A stretch of 64,000 nt of DNA from Candidatus Gastranaerophilales bacterium (GCA_944325085.1 CALUYT010000057.1:1-64000), one strand, 5' to 3'. Positions 17,613 to 27,173 are shown, counted from the first letter of the stretch. Numbers and translations: made by a program. Notes: generated by a model from the sequence alone, not told the origin.

Positions 17613-20600
17613 ATGATGCCAGTTTTTCTATGTTTGTGCTTAATTTAGCAATTTGTTTATCTATTTTATCTATTTTACGGGTAACTTTTGAATCATCAAT
17701 TTCTTCAACTGCTGATAAAATCTTTTCTAATGACATTTCAAGACGATCAATGCGTTCTTGTTGTTCTTCAAATCTGTCTTCTAAAGAACTTAGTTTATTT
17801 ATTTGCTTTTCAAAGAATGCTAGACGTTCTTGTTGTTCGTCAAATTTTTCTTCAATTGAATTTAGTATATCTGTTTGTTCCGGTAATTCTTTTTTCAAAT
17901 CTTCCATAACTGATTTGATTTCAAGAATTTCCTCAGAATTTGTTGATATTTTGTTCATACTTTCGCTTGCTGAGTCAATCCATTCTCCCATATATATCAA
18001 TGCTTGACGCATTACTTTATCTGAATCGTTGGATTTTTCCAGCATTTTTGTAACTCTATCAACTTTTGTTGTTAATTGATCGGTAATTATTTTACCAAAA
18101 TCTTCAAGTCCATTGTTTAATGCGTTGTATGATTCTCCTGATTTTACAAGAAGTTGATTTGTTATAGCATTTAGACTCTTTATGTCTGTGTTAATTCTAT
18201 CAAATCTTGTTTTTAGTCCAAATACTTCTTCTTTTGTTAGAGAATTTTGTAATTCAACAACAGAAGCTCCAATTTGGCTTATGTTATCTAAAATATATGA
18301 TAAACGGCTGGCTTGAGTTTCTTGTTCTGTTGTTTGGATTTCATTTAGTGCAAGTCTTAATTTTGCTAAGTCAGATTCTATATCTTGCATAGAATATGTA
18401 TAATCAGGATCTTCGTTAGCGTTTGTTATTTGTTTTAATTGTTTTGTTACTGCAACTAAACTTTTGTTAATTTCATCTGTTTTTTCTTCTACAAAGTCTT
18501 TGATATCTTCTGATTCTTCAACAAAAGATACTTGTTCAAATATGGTAACAACTGCTGCCATTATTGATTCTTTCATATCTTTTATTGTCTTTTGGATTTG
18601 CTTTGTATTGTCTTTATTGTTTAGATTATTAACTTCAACAGTTAGTTCTTTTAAACATTTTTTAAACGCATCGGTTTTATTGTTTTTCTCAAGTTTTTCA
18701 ATATAATCCATTTGCGCTATTATTAAATGTTTTACATCTTCAATATCTTCGTGAGTGCTAGATGTTTCATCATTTGCAATAATGTCAATTTTGTGATTCA
18801 AAGCTTCTAACATTGACGTTATTTTTGCATCTGATTCTGATAGTTTTTTTACGGTATCAACCTTTTCATCAACATTTAATAATGTGTATTTAATATCTTC
18901 AATATTGTTTGTTGTTTCTGAAGATGCAACTGAATCGATTTTGCTTTCTATTGAATCTAAAATATCTTTAATTTCATATATATCTTCATCACTATTTTCA
19001 GCAAAATTCTTTAGGATATTCTTTTCTAATTTGCTGATAGCTTTTTTTACACTTTCTAATTCGTTAGCAGAAGATACTTCTTCTATTTTTGTTTCAATAG
19101 AACTTAGGGTTTCTTTCAATTCTTTGAAATCTTCAGCATTGCTTGGCGTAGATGCAACTGTGTCGATTTTGTCTTCAATTGAGTATAATGAATCTTTAAT
19201 ATCTTCAAAGTCTTCAATATTATCTGAAGATGCTAATATATCAATTTTTTCATTGATAACATTTAACAACTGGTTAGTGTTGTTGTCTTGAATTGGTTCT
19301 AATCTGTCTATTGCGTCTCTAACTTCTTCGATTAAATCATAATCATCTGAAGCTGCTAATATGTCAATTTTCTCGTTAATTAAAGCTAACATTGACTGAA
19401 TTTGACTGTTAGAATTAATTACATTACCGGTTTCTCCACCATTAAGTTGTTCAAGTGCTTGTTTGATTTCACCAATCCACTCGCTGTTATCAGTTAATGT
19501 TAATATATTAATCTTGTCATTGATTTCTTCCAACATTGAGTGAATTTCATCACCTGCAATGTAATTTTTTATTTCTTCAAGCCAATCTTTATTAATTGTT
19601 TTAGAAAGAAGTTCAATTTTGTTATTTAGGTTAATCAGCAAATTATCTTTTCCTAATGTAGGAATAGATGTTAGTGTTGATGTAGCCTTTTTCTGTTCTT
19701 CTTTTGGTAGTACTTTTTCTATATCTTTATGTAGATTAGAGATGTCTTGTTTTAACAAATCAAGAGCTTTTAATACGTCAAAATTATTGGCGCCGATAAG
19801 TATATCTTCGTCATCGTCTTCATATTCTTCATCATCATCATCGTCTTCATAATCGATATCATTTTTGTCTGAAGTATTATCATCTGTATCAATATTAAAG
19901 TTTGCTTTTTCTTCAGAATCATCGTCAGAGTCTTGAGATACTTCGTCAGCTTCAATTATTTCAGGTATTTCATTTTTAACCACAGTAAGGTTATCCATTT
20001 TACCTTTGATTAGTTCTAAGACTTCTTCGATTTGTGGGTTTTCGCCAGACAAATCTTTAAGTAATTCTGAGAATTTATTAAAATCTTCTTTTATTTCTTC
20101 AATTACTTTTGCATTTTTACTGGTTTCAAAAGCTTGTTCATATTGGTTTGTTCCAAAGTCTAAGCCACTATCATCTTGTGATGCTTCTTGTTGTAATTTT
20201 ATAAGTTCTTTGATTTTTACTTTGAAGCATTTTTTTAGATTATCGATAGCGCTAATTATTTCTTCATTGTTGATGGCAACTGTCAGCATTGATTTTAGTT
20301 CTTCGTGCTGACTTGTCATTTGTTCTCCAATAGAAGTTTTTATTTCTTCTGCTACATTAGATAATAATTCTTTTTGCTCAGCTTTGAATTCGTTTATACC
20401 TTCAACAAATTCTTTAAATTCTGCCATACTTTCAGCATCTGGCGGAGATATTCTATTTAGACTCTCTTCAAGATCAGATCTTAAGCTATCGATTTTTATG
20501 ATTACAGAATCTATATCACCTAAAATAAAGTCTCTTAAGTGATTTTCAGTTTCGCAAAGATCTGCATTTATTTGTTGATAAGTTTCTTCTAATTTATCAA

Positions 20601-23427
20601 ATGTGCTTTTTGAATATTTTGTGTATTCAGCTAAGTCTCCTTGAACAGAGTCATGTAGTTGACCAAGTTTTTCTTTGACTTTTTGTCCTTGTTTTGAAGA
20701 TGAGGCGGAAGCCAGATTTGAAATCAATTCTTTTATTGGTTCTAAATCTAAGATTAGTTGGTCTGTTTTAGAATTTAGACTACTTATAACATCTGTTGTG
20801 ATTAAGTTTAATTCTTCTTTTGAATCTATCAGTTTGTTATCTGTAACTGTTAATCTTTCATATAAATCAATATTTCCACTGTTTGCGTGTCTTAATTCTT
20901 TTACAAAATCTAAAAGAACAGCTGTTTTTTCTTCAATTAATTCTGCGTTATATGCAAATCCTAATTGAAGTTGGTTTTCTATATTATTTGTTAAAGTATC
21001 TAGGTTTTCACTTAATTCTGTTAATTTTTCTGATACGAAAGATGATATATTTCCTTCTGTGGTATCAGGTTGATAATTCAATGAATTAAATGATTCGCCT
21101 AGTTTTTGTATTTGATTTTTGATTTCTGAAATTTCAGACATAGAACTTTCAAGATTTATATCTTTACTTGTTGTAGTGTCCGGTTTTGTTTCTAGTAAAT
21201 TTTTGTATTCTTCAATTTTTTCAATTATTTGTGTCCAAGCATTTTCATTTGTAGCTTGGAATTTTACAAGTTCATTTTCTAATTCTTCAATTTGAATATT
21301 GGTATTTTGATTTATTCCATTATCGTTTGTATCTAATAGATTTTTTAATTCTGTTAAATACATTTCAATTTTTGAGATAATGTCGTTATTATCATTTTCA
21401 ATTTCATCAAAATTAGATTTTTTATTTTCAATAACTTCTTTTATTTCAGATAGTGATCTTTTTATTTCATCATTATCTATTTTGACTATGTTTGTAAGAT
21501 ATTCATCTATTGTTGATAATTTTTGTTCGATTTGTGAAACTTTTTCATCTTCGATAGTGTTTGAAGATTCTGTATTAATTGTATCAATTTTAGATAATAT
21601 CAATTCTTGATTATTTTTTATATCTTCAATATTTGTAGATAGTATATCATTTTTATCAAGAACTTTTGTTACAAATGTTTTTAAATCTTCTATAAAAGAG
21701 TTAAATTCATCAGCTGAAACAATACCTGAAGCGGATTTTTCTAATTCTGATAATTGTTCAATTACAGAACTATTGTGCATTCCTGTTGTTGTTAAGATAT
21801 CATTTTTTAATTCTTCAATAATTTCAGATACTTTTGATATTAATGTATCAGAAGATTCGTCACTATTGAGTGTTGATATTTCGTTAAGCTTTTCAATAAT
21901 TTGTTCAGCATTTCTTGAAATATCCAGAATATCTTGTTTTTCTGCTTTATTATCTAATTTTTCTAGTATTTCTTCAGAATAACCTTTGATGTTAGATTTT
22001 TCTAACCAATTTTGGATAGAATTTGTTTTACTATATATATTATTAAATTCTTCGTCTAAGTTAAGATTATCCAGTATTTCTTCAATTTTGTCAGCTTGAG
22101 CTTTTATTTGTGCAACATCATCTTTTGAAGATAATGTATCTAGTTTGTCATCAATTTCTTCTGTTTTGGTATATATAGATTCAATTGCATTTTTTTCTAT
22201 TTCATTTTTTTCTAAAAGACTATCGATATCTTCTTTTAGAGGTAAGCGAGATAACATTTTTGATATATGATTTTTTAGTTCATAATTTTCTTTTTCAAAA
22301 GATATTTCATTTATTGCTTTGAAAACTTTTGAAGTTATTATTTCGTTTACATCAGACAATATATTTTTAACTATTGATAATTCTGTTATTAGTTTGGATA
22401 TTTTATTGTCTATATCAGAAATGTTTTCTTTAGAATTTGTTTTTGCCAGGTCTGTTGATAAACTTTCAAGTTTTTGGAAGATGTTTTGTAATGATTCATC
22501 TAGCAATTTTGTATCAGGTTGAGTTTCTATATTTTTTGTAACTTTTGCAAGGGATTCTTTCACTTCACTGATGTGGTGAACTAGAGAATCTGTTGTGTTT
22601 GTAATTTTTGAGAACAAATCTTTTGTTACAATATTATCAAATTTTTTGTTGATTGAATCTGCAGTTTTTTCTAAATTTGTAAGATCAGAATTTTTAGCTA
22701 AAGTTGTTATTTTTTCAAAAATTTCTTCTGATTTTTTGATAATAGAATCAATTGCACCTTGAGTAATTTTTAAGGTTTCGTTAGCAGAAATGTTTGATAA
22801 TATTTTTTCTAAGTTATTATCTTTTTTATCAAATGTTTTTAAATAATCAAGAAGTTCTTTTATTGAACTTGTAATAAGTTGTAGGTGCTCTTTATCAATA
22901 TCATATGAATTATTTTTTGTAGGTTTTGCAAGTTTATTAATGATATCTTGAAGTGTTGAGTTTATGCTATCTAAAGAATTGTTATATCCATAATTCAATG
23001 TTTTAAAAAGATTTATGGCTTTTTCTATTGTTTCAGGACTATTATCATATTTGTCGCTAAGATTTTTTTCTGTAGTTTTTAAAATATTAGATTTTTCTTC
23101 TGTCGTTTGAGCAAATTCGGACATGCTTTTGTTGAAGCTATCTGATAGCTTTTTAAAACCATGCCAATTATTTTCTTCAAAAATAATATTTAATGTTTTT
23201 TGAATGTCTGTAAATTTAGAATAAGTTGTAGAGTATTTTTCTCTGATAGTTGCAGCTAATTCAACTAAATAAGCTTTTATAAGTTCAATAGAAGTTACAT
23301 CATCATCTATTGATTCAAATTTGTTATTTATACTTGCTAATAATCTGTCGAAATTTGCAGTATTGCTATTACTAGCTCTTGTAATCTCCCTTAATAAATC
23401 AATGGTTTTTTCTAAATCTTGAGCCAT
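17602..23427 (-). CDS. Giant 1941-residue coiled-coil protein
   Basis: The largest gene in the window, one uninterrupted frame. It has no signal peptide and no membrane span. Nearly the whole length is heptad-like Leu/Ile/Lys/Glu/Asp/Ser/Asn sequence, broken around residues 1160-1215 by a very acidic run (DYEDDDDDEEYEDDDED) and followed to about 1600 by repeated KIDILA-type units. The last about 100 residues contain two near-copies of a LEDRFEEQQERIDRLE segment and end in a predicted coiled coil. GAAGGA precedes the ATG. Such proteins act as filaments, scaffolds or long tethers (cytoskeletal, polar or gliding proteins), but no family is recognised, so the role is open. Confidence 0.92.
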   Translation of the reverse strand: MAQDLEKTIDLLREITRASNSNTANFDRLLASINNKFESIDDDVTSIELIKAYLVELAATIREKYSTTYSKFTDIQKTLNIIFEENNWHGFKKLSDSFNKSMSEFAQTTEEKSNILKTTEKNLSDKYDNSPETIEKAINLFKTLNYGYNNSLDSINSTLQDIINKLAKPTKNNSYDIDKEHLQLITSSIKELLDYLKTFDKKDNNLEKILSNISANETLKITQGAIDSIIKKSEEIFEKITTLAKNSDLTNLEKTADSINKKFDNIVTKDLFSKITNTTDSLVHHISEVKESLAKVTKNIETQPDTKLLDESLQNIFQKLESLSTDLAKTNSKENISDIDNKISKLITELSIVKNILSDVNEIITSKVFKAINEISFEKENYELKNHISKMLSRLPLKEDIDSLLEKNEIEKNAIESIYTKTEEIDDKLDTLSSKDDVAQIKAQADKIEEILDNLNLDEEFNNIYSKTNSIQNWLEKSNIKGYSEEILEKLDNKAEKQDILDISRNAEQIIEKLNEISTLNSDESSDTLISKVSEIIEELKNDILTTTGMHNSSVIEQLSELEKSASGIVSADEFNSFIEDLKTFVTKVLDKNDILSTNIEDIKNNQELILSKIDTINTESSNTIEDEKVSQIEQKLSTIDEYLTNIVKIDNDEIKRSLSEIKEVIENKKSNFDEIENDNNDIISKIEMYLTELKNLLDTNDNGINQNTNIQIEELENELVKFQATNENAWTQIIEKIEEYKNLLETKPDTTTSKDINLESSMSEISEIKNQIQKLGESFNSLNYQPDTTEGNISSFVSEKLTELSENLDTLTNNIENQLQLGFAYNAELIEEKTAVLLDFVKELRHANSGNIDLYERLTVTDNKLIDSKEELNLITTDVISSLNSKTDQLILDLEPIKELISNLASASSSKQGQKVKEKLGQLHDSVQGDLAEYTKYSKSTFDKLEETYQQINADLCETENHLRDFILGDIDSVIIKIDSLRSDLEESLNRISPPDAESMAEFKEFVEGINEFKAEQKELLSNVAEEIKTSIGEQMTSQHEELKSMLTVAINNEEIISAIDNLKKCFKVKIKELIKLQQEASQDDSGLDFGTNQYEQAFETSKNAKVIEEIKEDFNKFSELLKDLSGENPQIEEVLELIKGKMDNLTVVKNEIPEIIEADEVSQDSDDDSEEKANFNIDTDDNTSDKNDIDYEDDDDDEEYEDDDEDILIGANNFDVLKALDLLKQDISNLHKDIEKVLPKEEQKKATSTLTSIPTLGKDNLLINLNNKIELLSKTINKDWLEEIKNYIAGDEIHSMLEEINDKINILTLTDNSEWIGEIKQALEQLNGGETGNVINSNSQIQSMLALINEKIDILAASDDYDLIEEVRDAIDRLEPIQDNNTNQLLNVINEKIDILASSDNIEDFEDIKDSLYSIEDKIDTVASTPSNAEDFKELKETLSSIETKIEEVSSANELESVKKAISKLEKNILKNFAENSDEDIYEIKDILDSIESKIDSVASSETTNNIEDIKYTLLNVDEKVDTVKKLSESDAKITSMLEALNHKIDIIANDETSSTHEDIEDVKHLIIAQMDYIEKLEKNNKTDAFKKCLKELTVEVNNLNNKDNTKQIQKTIKDMKESIMAAVVTIFEQVSFVEESEDIKDFVEEKTDEINKSLVAVTKQLKQITNANEDPDYTYSMQDIESDLAKLRLALNEIQTTEQETQASRLSYILDNISQIGASVVELQNSLTKEEVFGLKTRFDRINTDIKSLNAITNQLLVKSGESYNALNNGLEDFGKIITDQLTTKVDRVTKMLEKSNDSDKVMRQALIYMGEWIDSASESMNKISTNSEEILEIKSVMEDLKKELPEQTDILNSIEEKFDEQQERLAFFEKQINKLSSLEDRFEEQQERIDRLEMSLEKILSAVEEIDDSKVTRKIDKIDKQIAKLSTNIEKLASYVD
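18690..19640 (-). repeat. Tandem ~30-45-residue coiled-coil repeats in giant gene
   Basis: Within the giant protein, about ten diverged units share a core Ile-x-x-Lys-Ile-Asp-[Ile/Thr]-[Leu/Val]-Ala followed by an acidic linker and a D-I/L-K-x-x-L helix. Clear copies include INEKIDILAASDD, INEKIDILASSDN, IEDKIDTVASTPS, IESKIDSVASSET and LNHKIDIIANDET. Nucleotide identity between copies is limited, so this is old protein-level duplication, not recent DNA repeats. Confidence 0.75.
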
Positions 23428-23590
23428 TCCTTCGTCCTTAAATAAAATATCCCTACGATATTAATATTAGCAGGCATAGAAATTTTAGTAAATTTTATTT
23501 CATTTATTTATTACAAATGTTAAGATTAACTGCTTAAATTTTGTTATTAGTGTTAGAATACTAATAAGGTAGATTTGAAAGAGGGGTAGA

Positions 23591-23803
23591 ATGAGTCATA
23601 TTGTTATTGACGAAAAACGTTGCAAGGCTTGTTATTTATGTGTAAATGAATGCCCAAAAAAACTAATAAAAATAAGTAACAAGACAAACAATTTAGGCAA
23701 TAGAATAGTTGAATTTGATGATCCGGAGCATGAATGTTTGGGCTGTGCAATGTGTGCTACAAGATGTCCGGATTTAGCAATTACAGAAGTATATAAAGGA
23801 TAA
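23591..23803 (+). CDS. vorC: 2[4Fe-4S] ferredoxin subunit of VOR-type oxidoreductase
   Basis: The 70-residue ferredoxin has two clusters: CKACYLCVNECPKK and CLGCAMCATRCPDL are two complete CxxCxxCxxxCP motifs. It is the first gene of a four-gene operon and matches the delta/ferredoxin subunit of 2-oxoacid:ferredoxin oxidoreductases, passing electrons from the catalytic core to soluble ferredoxin. GAGGGG precedes the ATG. The next gene starts 3 bases after its stop. Confidence 0.92.
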   Translation: MSHIVIDEKRCKACYLCVNECPKKLIKISNKTNNLGNRIVEFDDPEHECLGCAMCATRCPDLAITEVYKG

Positions 23804-23806
23804 GAT

Positions 23807-24883
23807 ATGGTTGCAGAATGCGTAACAGGTAAAAAAGTTTTAATGAAGGGTAATTATGCTATTGCTAATGCAGCAATAAAAGCTGGTTGTCAATGTTATT
23901 TTGGTTATCCGATTACTCCTCAAAGTGAAATAGGCGAGTTTATGAGCGGAAAAATGCAAGAACTTGGTAGAGCATATGTTTCTGCAGAAAGTGAACTTGC
24001 AGCTATAAATATGGTTATTGGTGCAGTATCTACTGGTGTTAAGGCAATGTCTTCATCATCTTCTTGTGCGATTTCATTGATGCAAGAAGCTTTGTCATAT
24101 GCAACAGCTGATCAGTTACCGGTAGTTTTGGTTAGTGTAATGAGAGGTGGCCCAGGTTTAGGAAATATTTATCCATCTCAAGGTGATTATAACCAAGCAA
24201 CTATAGGTGGTGGTAATGGTGATTATAAATTGATTGTATTAGCTCCATCTACAGTTCAGGAATGTATTGATTTAACATATAAAGCTTTTTATTTAGCTTT
24301 TAAATATAAAAATCCAACTATGATATTGGCAGATGGATTGTTGGGACAAATGATGGAACCTGTAGAGTTTTATGATTATCCGTATCCGGAAATTGATACT
24401 ACATCTTGGGCTTTATCCGGTGCGAAAGATAGATCTGCAAGAGTTATTCGTTCATATGCACCGTTAGAAGAAAATCAATGTGTATTTTTGGATAATTTAT
24501 TTAAAAAGTATGAATTGATTGAACAAAATGAAGTTGAATATGAAGAATATATGGTAGATGATGCTGATTTTGTTGTTGTGGCATTTGGTTCAATGTTCAG
24601 AAATGTTAAATCAGCAGTAAAATTATGCAGAGAAAAAGGTTTAAAAGTAGGTGCATTTAGACCAATAACGCTTTATCCGTTCCCATCTGAAAGATTAAAT
24701 TCTTTAGCTGATAAAGTTAAAAAGATTTTGGTTACAGAAATAAATATGGGACAAATGGTTAGAGATGTACGTTTAGCCGTAAATGGAAAAGTTCCTGTTT
24801 TATTTAAAGGTAAAGGGGTTGGCGCAATGATTGATGTTGAAACCCTTGTAGAAGAAATTGAAAAACAAATGGGTGGTGTATAA
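23807..24883 (+). CDS. vorB: 2-oxoacid:ferredoxin oxidoreductase alpha subunit, VorB-like
   Basis: The 358-residue subunit starts with KGNYAIANAAIKAGCQCYFG and YPITPQSEIGEFM and continues with AESELAAINMVIGA, SSSSCAISLMQEALSYA and VVSVMRGGPGLGN, a pattern closest to VorB of 3-methyl-2-oxobutanoate (branched-chain) oxidoreductases. A 2-oxoglutarate enzyme is the main alternative. It catalyses CoA-dependent oxidative decarboxylation of a 2-oxoacid with ferredoxin as acceptor, together with the beta, gamma and ferredoxin subunits. Its stop overlaps the start of the beta gene by one base. The enzyme is oxygen-sensitive and points to anaerobic metabolism. Confidence 0.92.
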   Translation: MVAECVTGKKVLMKGNYAIANAAIKAGCQCYFGYPITPQSEIGEFMSGKMQELGRAYVSAESELAAINMVIGAVSTGVKAMSSSSSCAISLMQEALSYATADQLPVVLVSVMRGGPGLGNIYPSQGDYNQATIGGGNGDYKLIVLAPSTVQECIDLTYKAFYLAFKYKNPTMILADGLLGQMMEPVEFYDYPYPEIDTTSWALSGAKDRSARVIRSYAPLEENQCVFLDNLFKKYELIEQNEVEYEEYMVDDADFVVVAFGSMFRNVKSAVKLCREKGLKVGAFRPITLYPFPSERLNSLADKVKKILVTEINMGQMVRDVRLAVNGKVPVLFKGKGVGAMIDVETLVEEIEKQMGGV

Positions 24884-25629
24884 TGGCAACACAAGTATTT
24901 AGTATTCCAAAATCATTGAAAAAAGATGTTAAATATTCTTTTTGTCCTGGATGTGACCATGGGGTTGCTGTCAGATTGGTTGCGGAATGCTTAGATGAGT
25001 TAGGTTTAAAAGAAAATACAATTACTGCAACTTCAATTGGTTGTTCTGTTGGTTTGTATGATTTTATAGATATAGATGCTATAGAAGCTCCGCATGGTAG
25101 AGCTTTAGCTGTTGCAACTGGTGTAAAAAGAGCTAATCCTGATAAGTTTGTATTTACATATCAAGGTGATGGTGATTTTGCTTCTATTGGCTGGGCAGAA
25201 AGTATGCATAGTGCGTTCCGTGGGGAAAAACTTTCTGCAATATGTATAAATAACACAACTTACGGAATGACAGGTGGTCAATTAGGGCCAACAACTTTGT
25301 TAGGGCAAGTTACAACAACATCACCAACAGGTAGAAATATTGAATATTATGGCTATCCTGTTAAAATTGCAGAGCATATTGCTTTGAGCGAAGGAACAGC
25401 ATTTAGCGCAAGAGTTTCTTTGGATTCAGTGGCTAATATAAGAAAAGCAAAAGCCGCTATCAAGAAAGCTTTTGAAGTTCAAATGAAAGGTTTAGGCTTT
25501 GGTTTTGTAGAAATTCTATCAAGTTGTCCTACAAATTGGAGAATGTCTCCACAACAAGCTCATGAACGAGTAAGAAATGAAATGATGCCAATTTATAAGT
25601 TGGGTGTGTATAAAGATATAACAGCATAA
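24883..25629 (+). CDS. vorA: 2-oxoacid:ferredoxin oxidoreductase beta subunit (TPP-binding)
   Basis: The 248-residue subunit binds thiamine diphosphate: the motif GDGDFASIGWAE with the downstream NNTTYGMTGGQ coordinates Mg-TPP. CPGCDHGVAVRLVAE near the N-terminus and SIGCSVGLYD give conserved Cys of the family. It forms the active site with the alpha subunit. ATG overlaps the alpha stop (TAATG), giving translational coupling. Confidence 0.93.
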   Translation: MATQVFSIPKSLKKDVKYSFCPGCDHGVAVRLVAECLDELGLKENTITATSIGCSVGLYDFIDIDAIEAPHGRALAVATGVKRANPDKFVFTYQGDGDFASIGWAESMHSAFRGEKLSAICINNTTYGMTGGQLGPTTLLGQVTTTSPTGRNIEYYGYPVKIAEHIALSEGTAFSARVSLDSVANIRKAKAAIKKAFEVQMKGLGFGFVEILSSCPTNWRMSPQQAHERVRNEMMPIYKLGVYKDITA

Positions 25630-25648
25630 ATTTTTAGGTAAGGTAAAT

Positions 25649-26200
25649 ATGGAAAAAGATTTTATAATTGCCGGTTTTGGCGGACAAGGTGTATTATTAG
25701 CAGGCGAGGTATTGGCTAATGCTTTTATGTTAGATGACAAAAAAGTTACTTGGTATCCTTGCTATGGTGCTGAAATGCGTGGCGGAACTGTTAATTGTGG
25801 AATTGTAATGAGCGAAGAAGAAGTTAGTTCAGTTCAAAAATCTAAGGCTGATTTTATTATTGTTTTAAATCAGGCTTCATTTGATAAATATGCGTCTTGG
25901 GTTAGAAAAGGCGGTTATATTATCGTTAATTCTTCTTTGGCTAAAAAGTCTGATAATCAAAGAGATGATATTAATTATATTTACGTTCCTATAACAGAAG
26001 TTGCTCAAGAAAAATTGGGTAATATAAAAATGTCTAATATTTATGCATTAGGAGTGTTGGCAAAAGTTAGTAAGTTAGTTTCAGTGGAAAGTCTTGAAAA
26101 AGCTTTATATAACGTTATTCCACCTCATAGAAAACATTTAATTCCAAAAAATACTGAAGCATTAAAACTAGGCTATGAGTATGATTTATTGAAAGTTTAG
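25649..26200 (+). CDS. 2-oxoacid:ferredoxin oxidoreductase gamma subunit
   Basis: The 183-residue subunit has the typical opening IIAGFGGQGVLLAGEVLANA, then TWYPCYGAEMRGGTVNCGIVMS, as in the gamma subunits of KOR, VOR and POR enzymes. It completes the catalytic set. It follows the beta gene after 19 bases. No terminator is obvious after its stop; the small coiled-coil gene follows 82 bases on. Confidence 0.92.
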   Translation: MEKDFIIAGFGGQGVLLAGEVLANAFMLDDKKVTWYPCYGAEMRGGTVNCGIVMSEEEVSSVQKSKADFIIVLNQASFDKYASWVRKGGYIIVNSSLAKKSDNQRDDINYIYVPITEVAQEKLGNIKMSNIYALGVLAKVSKLVSVESLEKALYNVIPPHRKHLIPKNTEALKLGYEYDLLKV

Positions 26201-26282
26201 CTCAAAATCACCTAAAAAGTTGATTTTAAATTTGATAAGACAGTTTATTCTTTTAATGTGATATATGAGAGGTTTATTTAAA

Positions 26283-26519
26283 GTGAAACAAGATCTGATT
26301 TGTTCAATTAGAGAAAAAGAATTACAGCTGTCGAAATTAAAAGAACATATAGATAAGAGCGTTGTGTGTTCAGATTTATATAATAAAGTTCTTATTGAAA
26401 AAGCCGTTTTAACTAAACAACTTGAAGATTTGCAAAACAAATCTCTTATAAATAGAATAAAACATCTGCTTCCGCGTCGAGAAAAGTTAATTTGCGATTA
26501 TTTTAAAGGTAATAATTAA
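26283..26519 (+). CDS. Small coiled-coil protein
   Basis: A 78-residue Lys/Glu/Leu-rich protein, probably one helical hairpin (SIREKELQLSKLKEHI ... LTKQLEDLQNKS) with a basic tail NRIKHLLPRREK. The first ATG at 26265 has no ribosome site, while GAGAGG at 26267-26272 fits the in-frame GTG at 26283, so GTG is preferred. It is located between the VOR operon and rpsU. No family recognised. Confidence 0.6.
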   Translation: MKQDLICSIREKELQLSKLKEHIDKSVVCSDLYNKVLIEKAVLTKQLEDLQNKSLINRIKHLLPRREKLICDYFKGNN

Positions 26520-26558
26520 AGTTTTTTCGAAGGTTTGTATTTCTGTTTAATAACATAC

Positions 26559-26587
26559 TTGTATTTTTTAGTGCTTTATATTATAAT
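26559..26587 (+). promoter_or_regulatory. rpsU promoter
   Basis: A TTGTAT -35 (26559-26564) and a perfect TATAAT -10 (26582-26587) are separated by 17 bases. The predicted mRNA leader to rpsU is about 44 bases. Confidence 0.85.
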
Positions 26588-26637
26588 TGGCTATATCCCA
26601 ATGTAATAATTGTGCTATGAAGGTGGTGAAAATATAA

Positions 26638-26811
26638 ATGGCAGAAGTTAAAGTTGGCGAAAACGAAAGTATTGAAAGCGCTTTAAGACGTTTCAAAAAG
26701 AAAATCCAAAAAGCTGGTATTCTTTCTGAAGTTAAAAAACGTGAAAGATACGAAAAGCCAAGCGTAAAAAGAAAACATAAATCTGAAGCTGCTCGTAAAA
26801 GAAAAGTGTAA
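26638..26811 (+). CDS. rpsU: 30S ribosomal protein S21
   Basis: The 57-residue basic protein begins [19 protein letters not shown] and continues with [20 protein letters not shown] and an Arg/Lys-rich tail, the standard S21 pattern and length. S21 sits near the anti-Shine-Dalgarno end of 16S rRNA in the small subunit and aids initiation. AAGGTGG lies about 12 bases before ATG. It is a single-gene transcript with its own strong promoter. Confidence 0.97.
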   Translation: MAEVKVGENESIESALRRFKKKIQKAGILSEVKKRERYEKPSVKRKHKSEAARKRKV

Positions 26812-26829
26812 GATATTGTTAATAAGATT

Positions 26830-26861
26830 AAGGAGGAAGGTTTGTTTAAATCTTCCTCCTT
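26830..26861. terminator. Hairpin between rpsU and a convergent gene
   Basis: AAGGAGGAAG pairs exactly with CTTCCTCCTT over a 12-base loop. The T tract is short on both sides, so it is a weaker intrinsic terminator than others here, but its place between convergent stops fits that role. Confidence 0.75.
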
Positions 26862-26867
26862 TAAAAA

Positions 26868-27173
26868 TTAATAATCTTCTTGATTAATAATACTAAATCC
26901 CACTATCGCATTTGTGCTGATATTAAACCATTTGAATTCCACAAATGTATCGACTCCACAAAGACAATCGTGATTTGAGCAATTGCAAAGGTCTTCCAAT
27001 CTTGCAATTTTTACATCTTTCAAAGCAATTAAACAGTCGTGACAGTTTTCGCATTTGTCGTAGTAATTGTGTATTGTTCCTGATATCTGCATATGATTTG
27101 TCAAAATTAAAACTTTTTTACTGGCATTTTCTTCCATAATGTTATTTATTACTTCGCCTAAGTTTTTTGTCAT
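26868..27173 (-). CDS. Cys-rich small protein, possibly Sm-like fold
   Basis: The 101-residue protein has a perfect AGGAGG ribosome site. Strand-like flanks, KKVLILTNHMQISGTIHNY at 19-37 and VEFKWFNISTNAIVGFSII near the end, surround an insert with two cysteine groups (CENCHDC and CNCSNHDCLC) that could bind Zn or a cluster. The flanks loosely resemble the Sm1 and Sm2 strands of small RNA-binding beta barrels (Val-x-Leu-x-Asn-x-x-x-x-x-Gly then a later Ile-Val-Gly), but this is pattern reading only. No established family is recognised. Confidence 0.65.
   Translation of the reverse strand: MTKNLGEVINNIMEENASKKVLILTNHMQISGTIHNYYDKCENCHDCLIALKDVKIARLEDLCNCSNHDCLCGVDTFVEFKWFNISTNAIVGFSIINQEDY

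Noticed and set aside
19770-19955. Met/Lys-rich reading frame opposite the acidic run of the giant gene
   Set aside because: It arises from the Asp/Glu codon run (GAT/GAA) read in another frame; it has no ribosome site.
17602-23427. Giant gene as an assembly artefact or fused pseudogene
   Set aside because: The frame is continuous with even codon use and a good ribosome site, and repeats differ at DNA level, so collapse or false fusion is unlikely.
23430-23590. Possible small RNA gene before the VOR operon
   Set aside because: Only AT-rich sequence and a promoter-like stretch; no stable hairpin or terminator.
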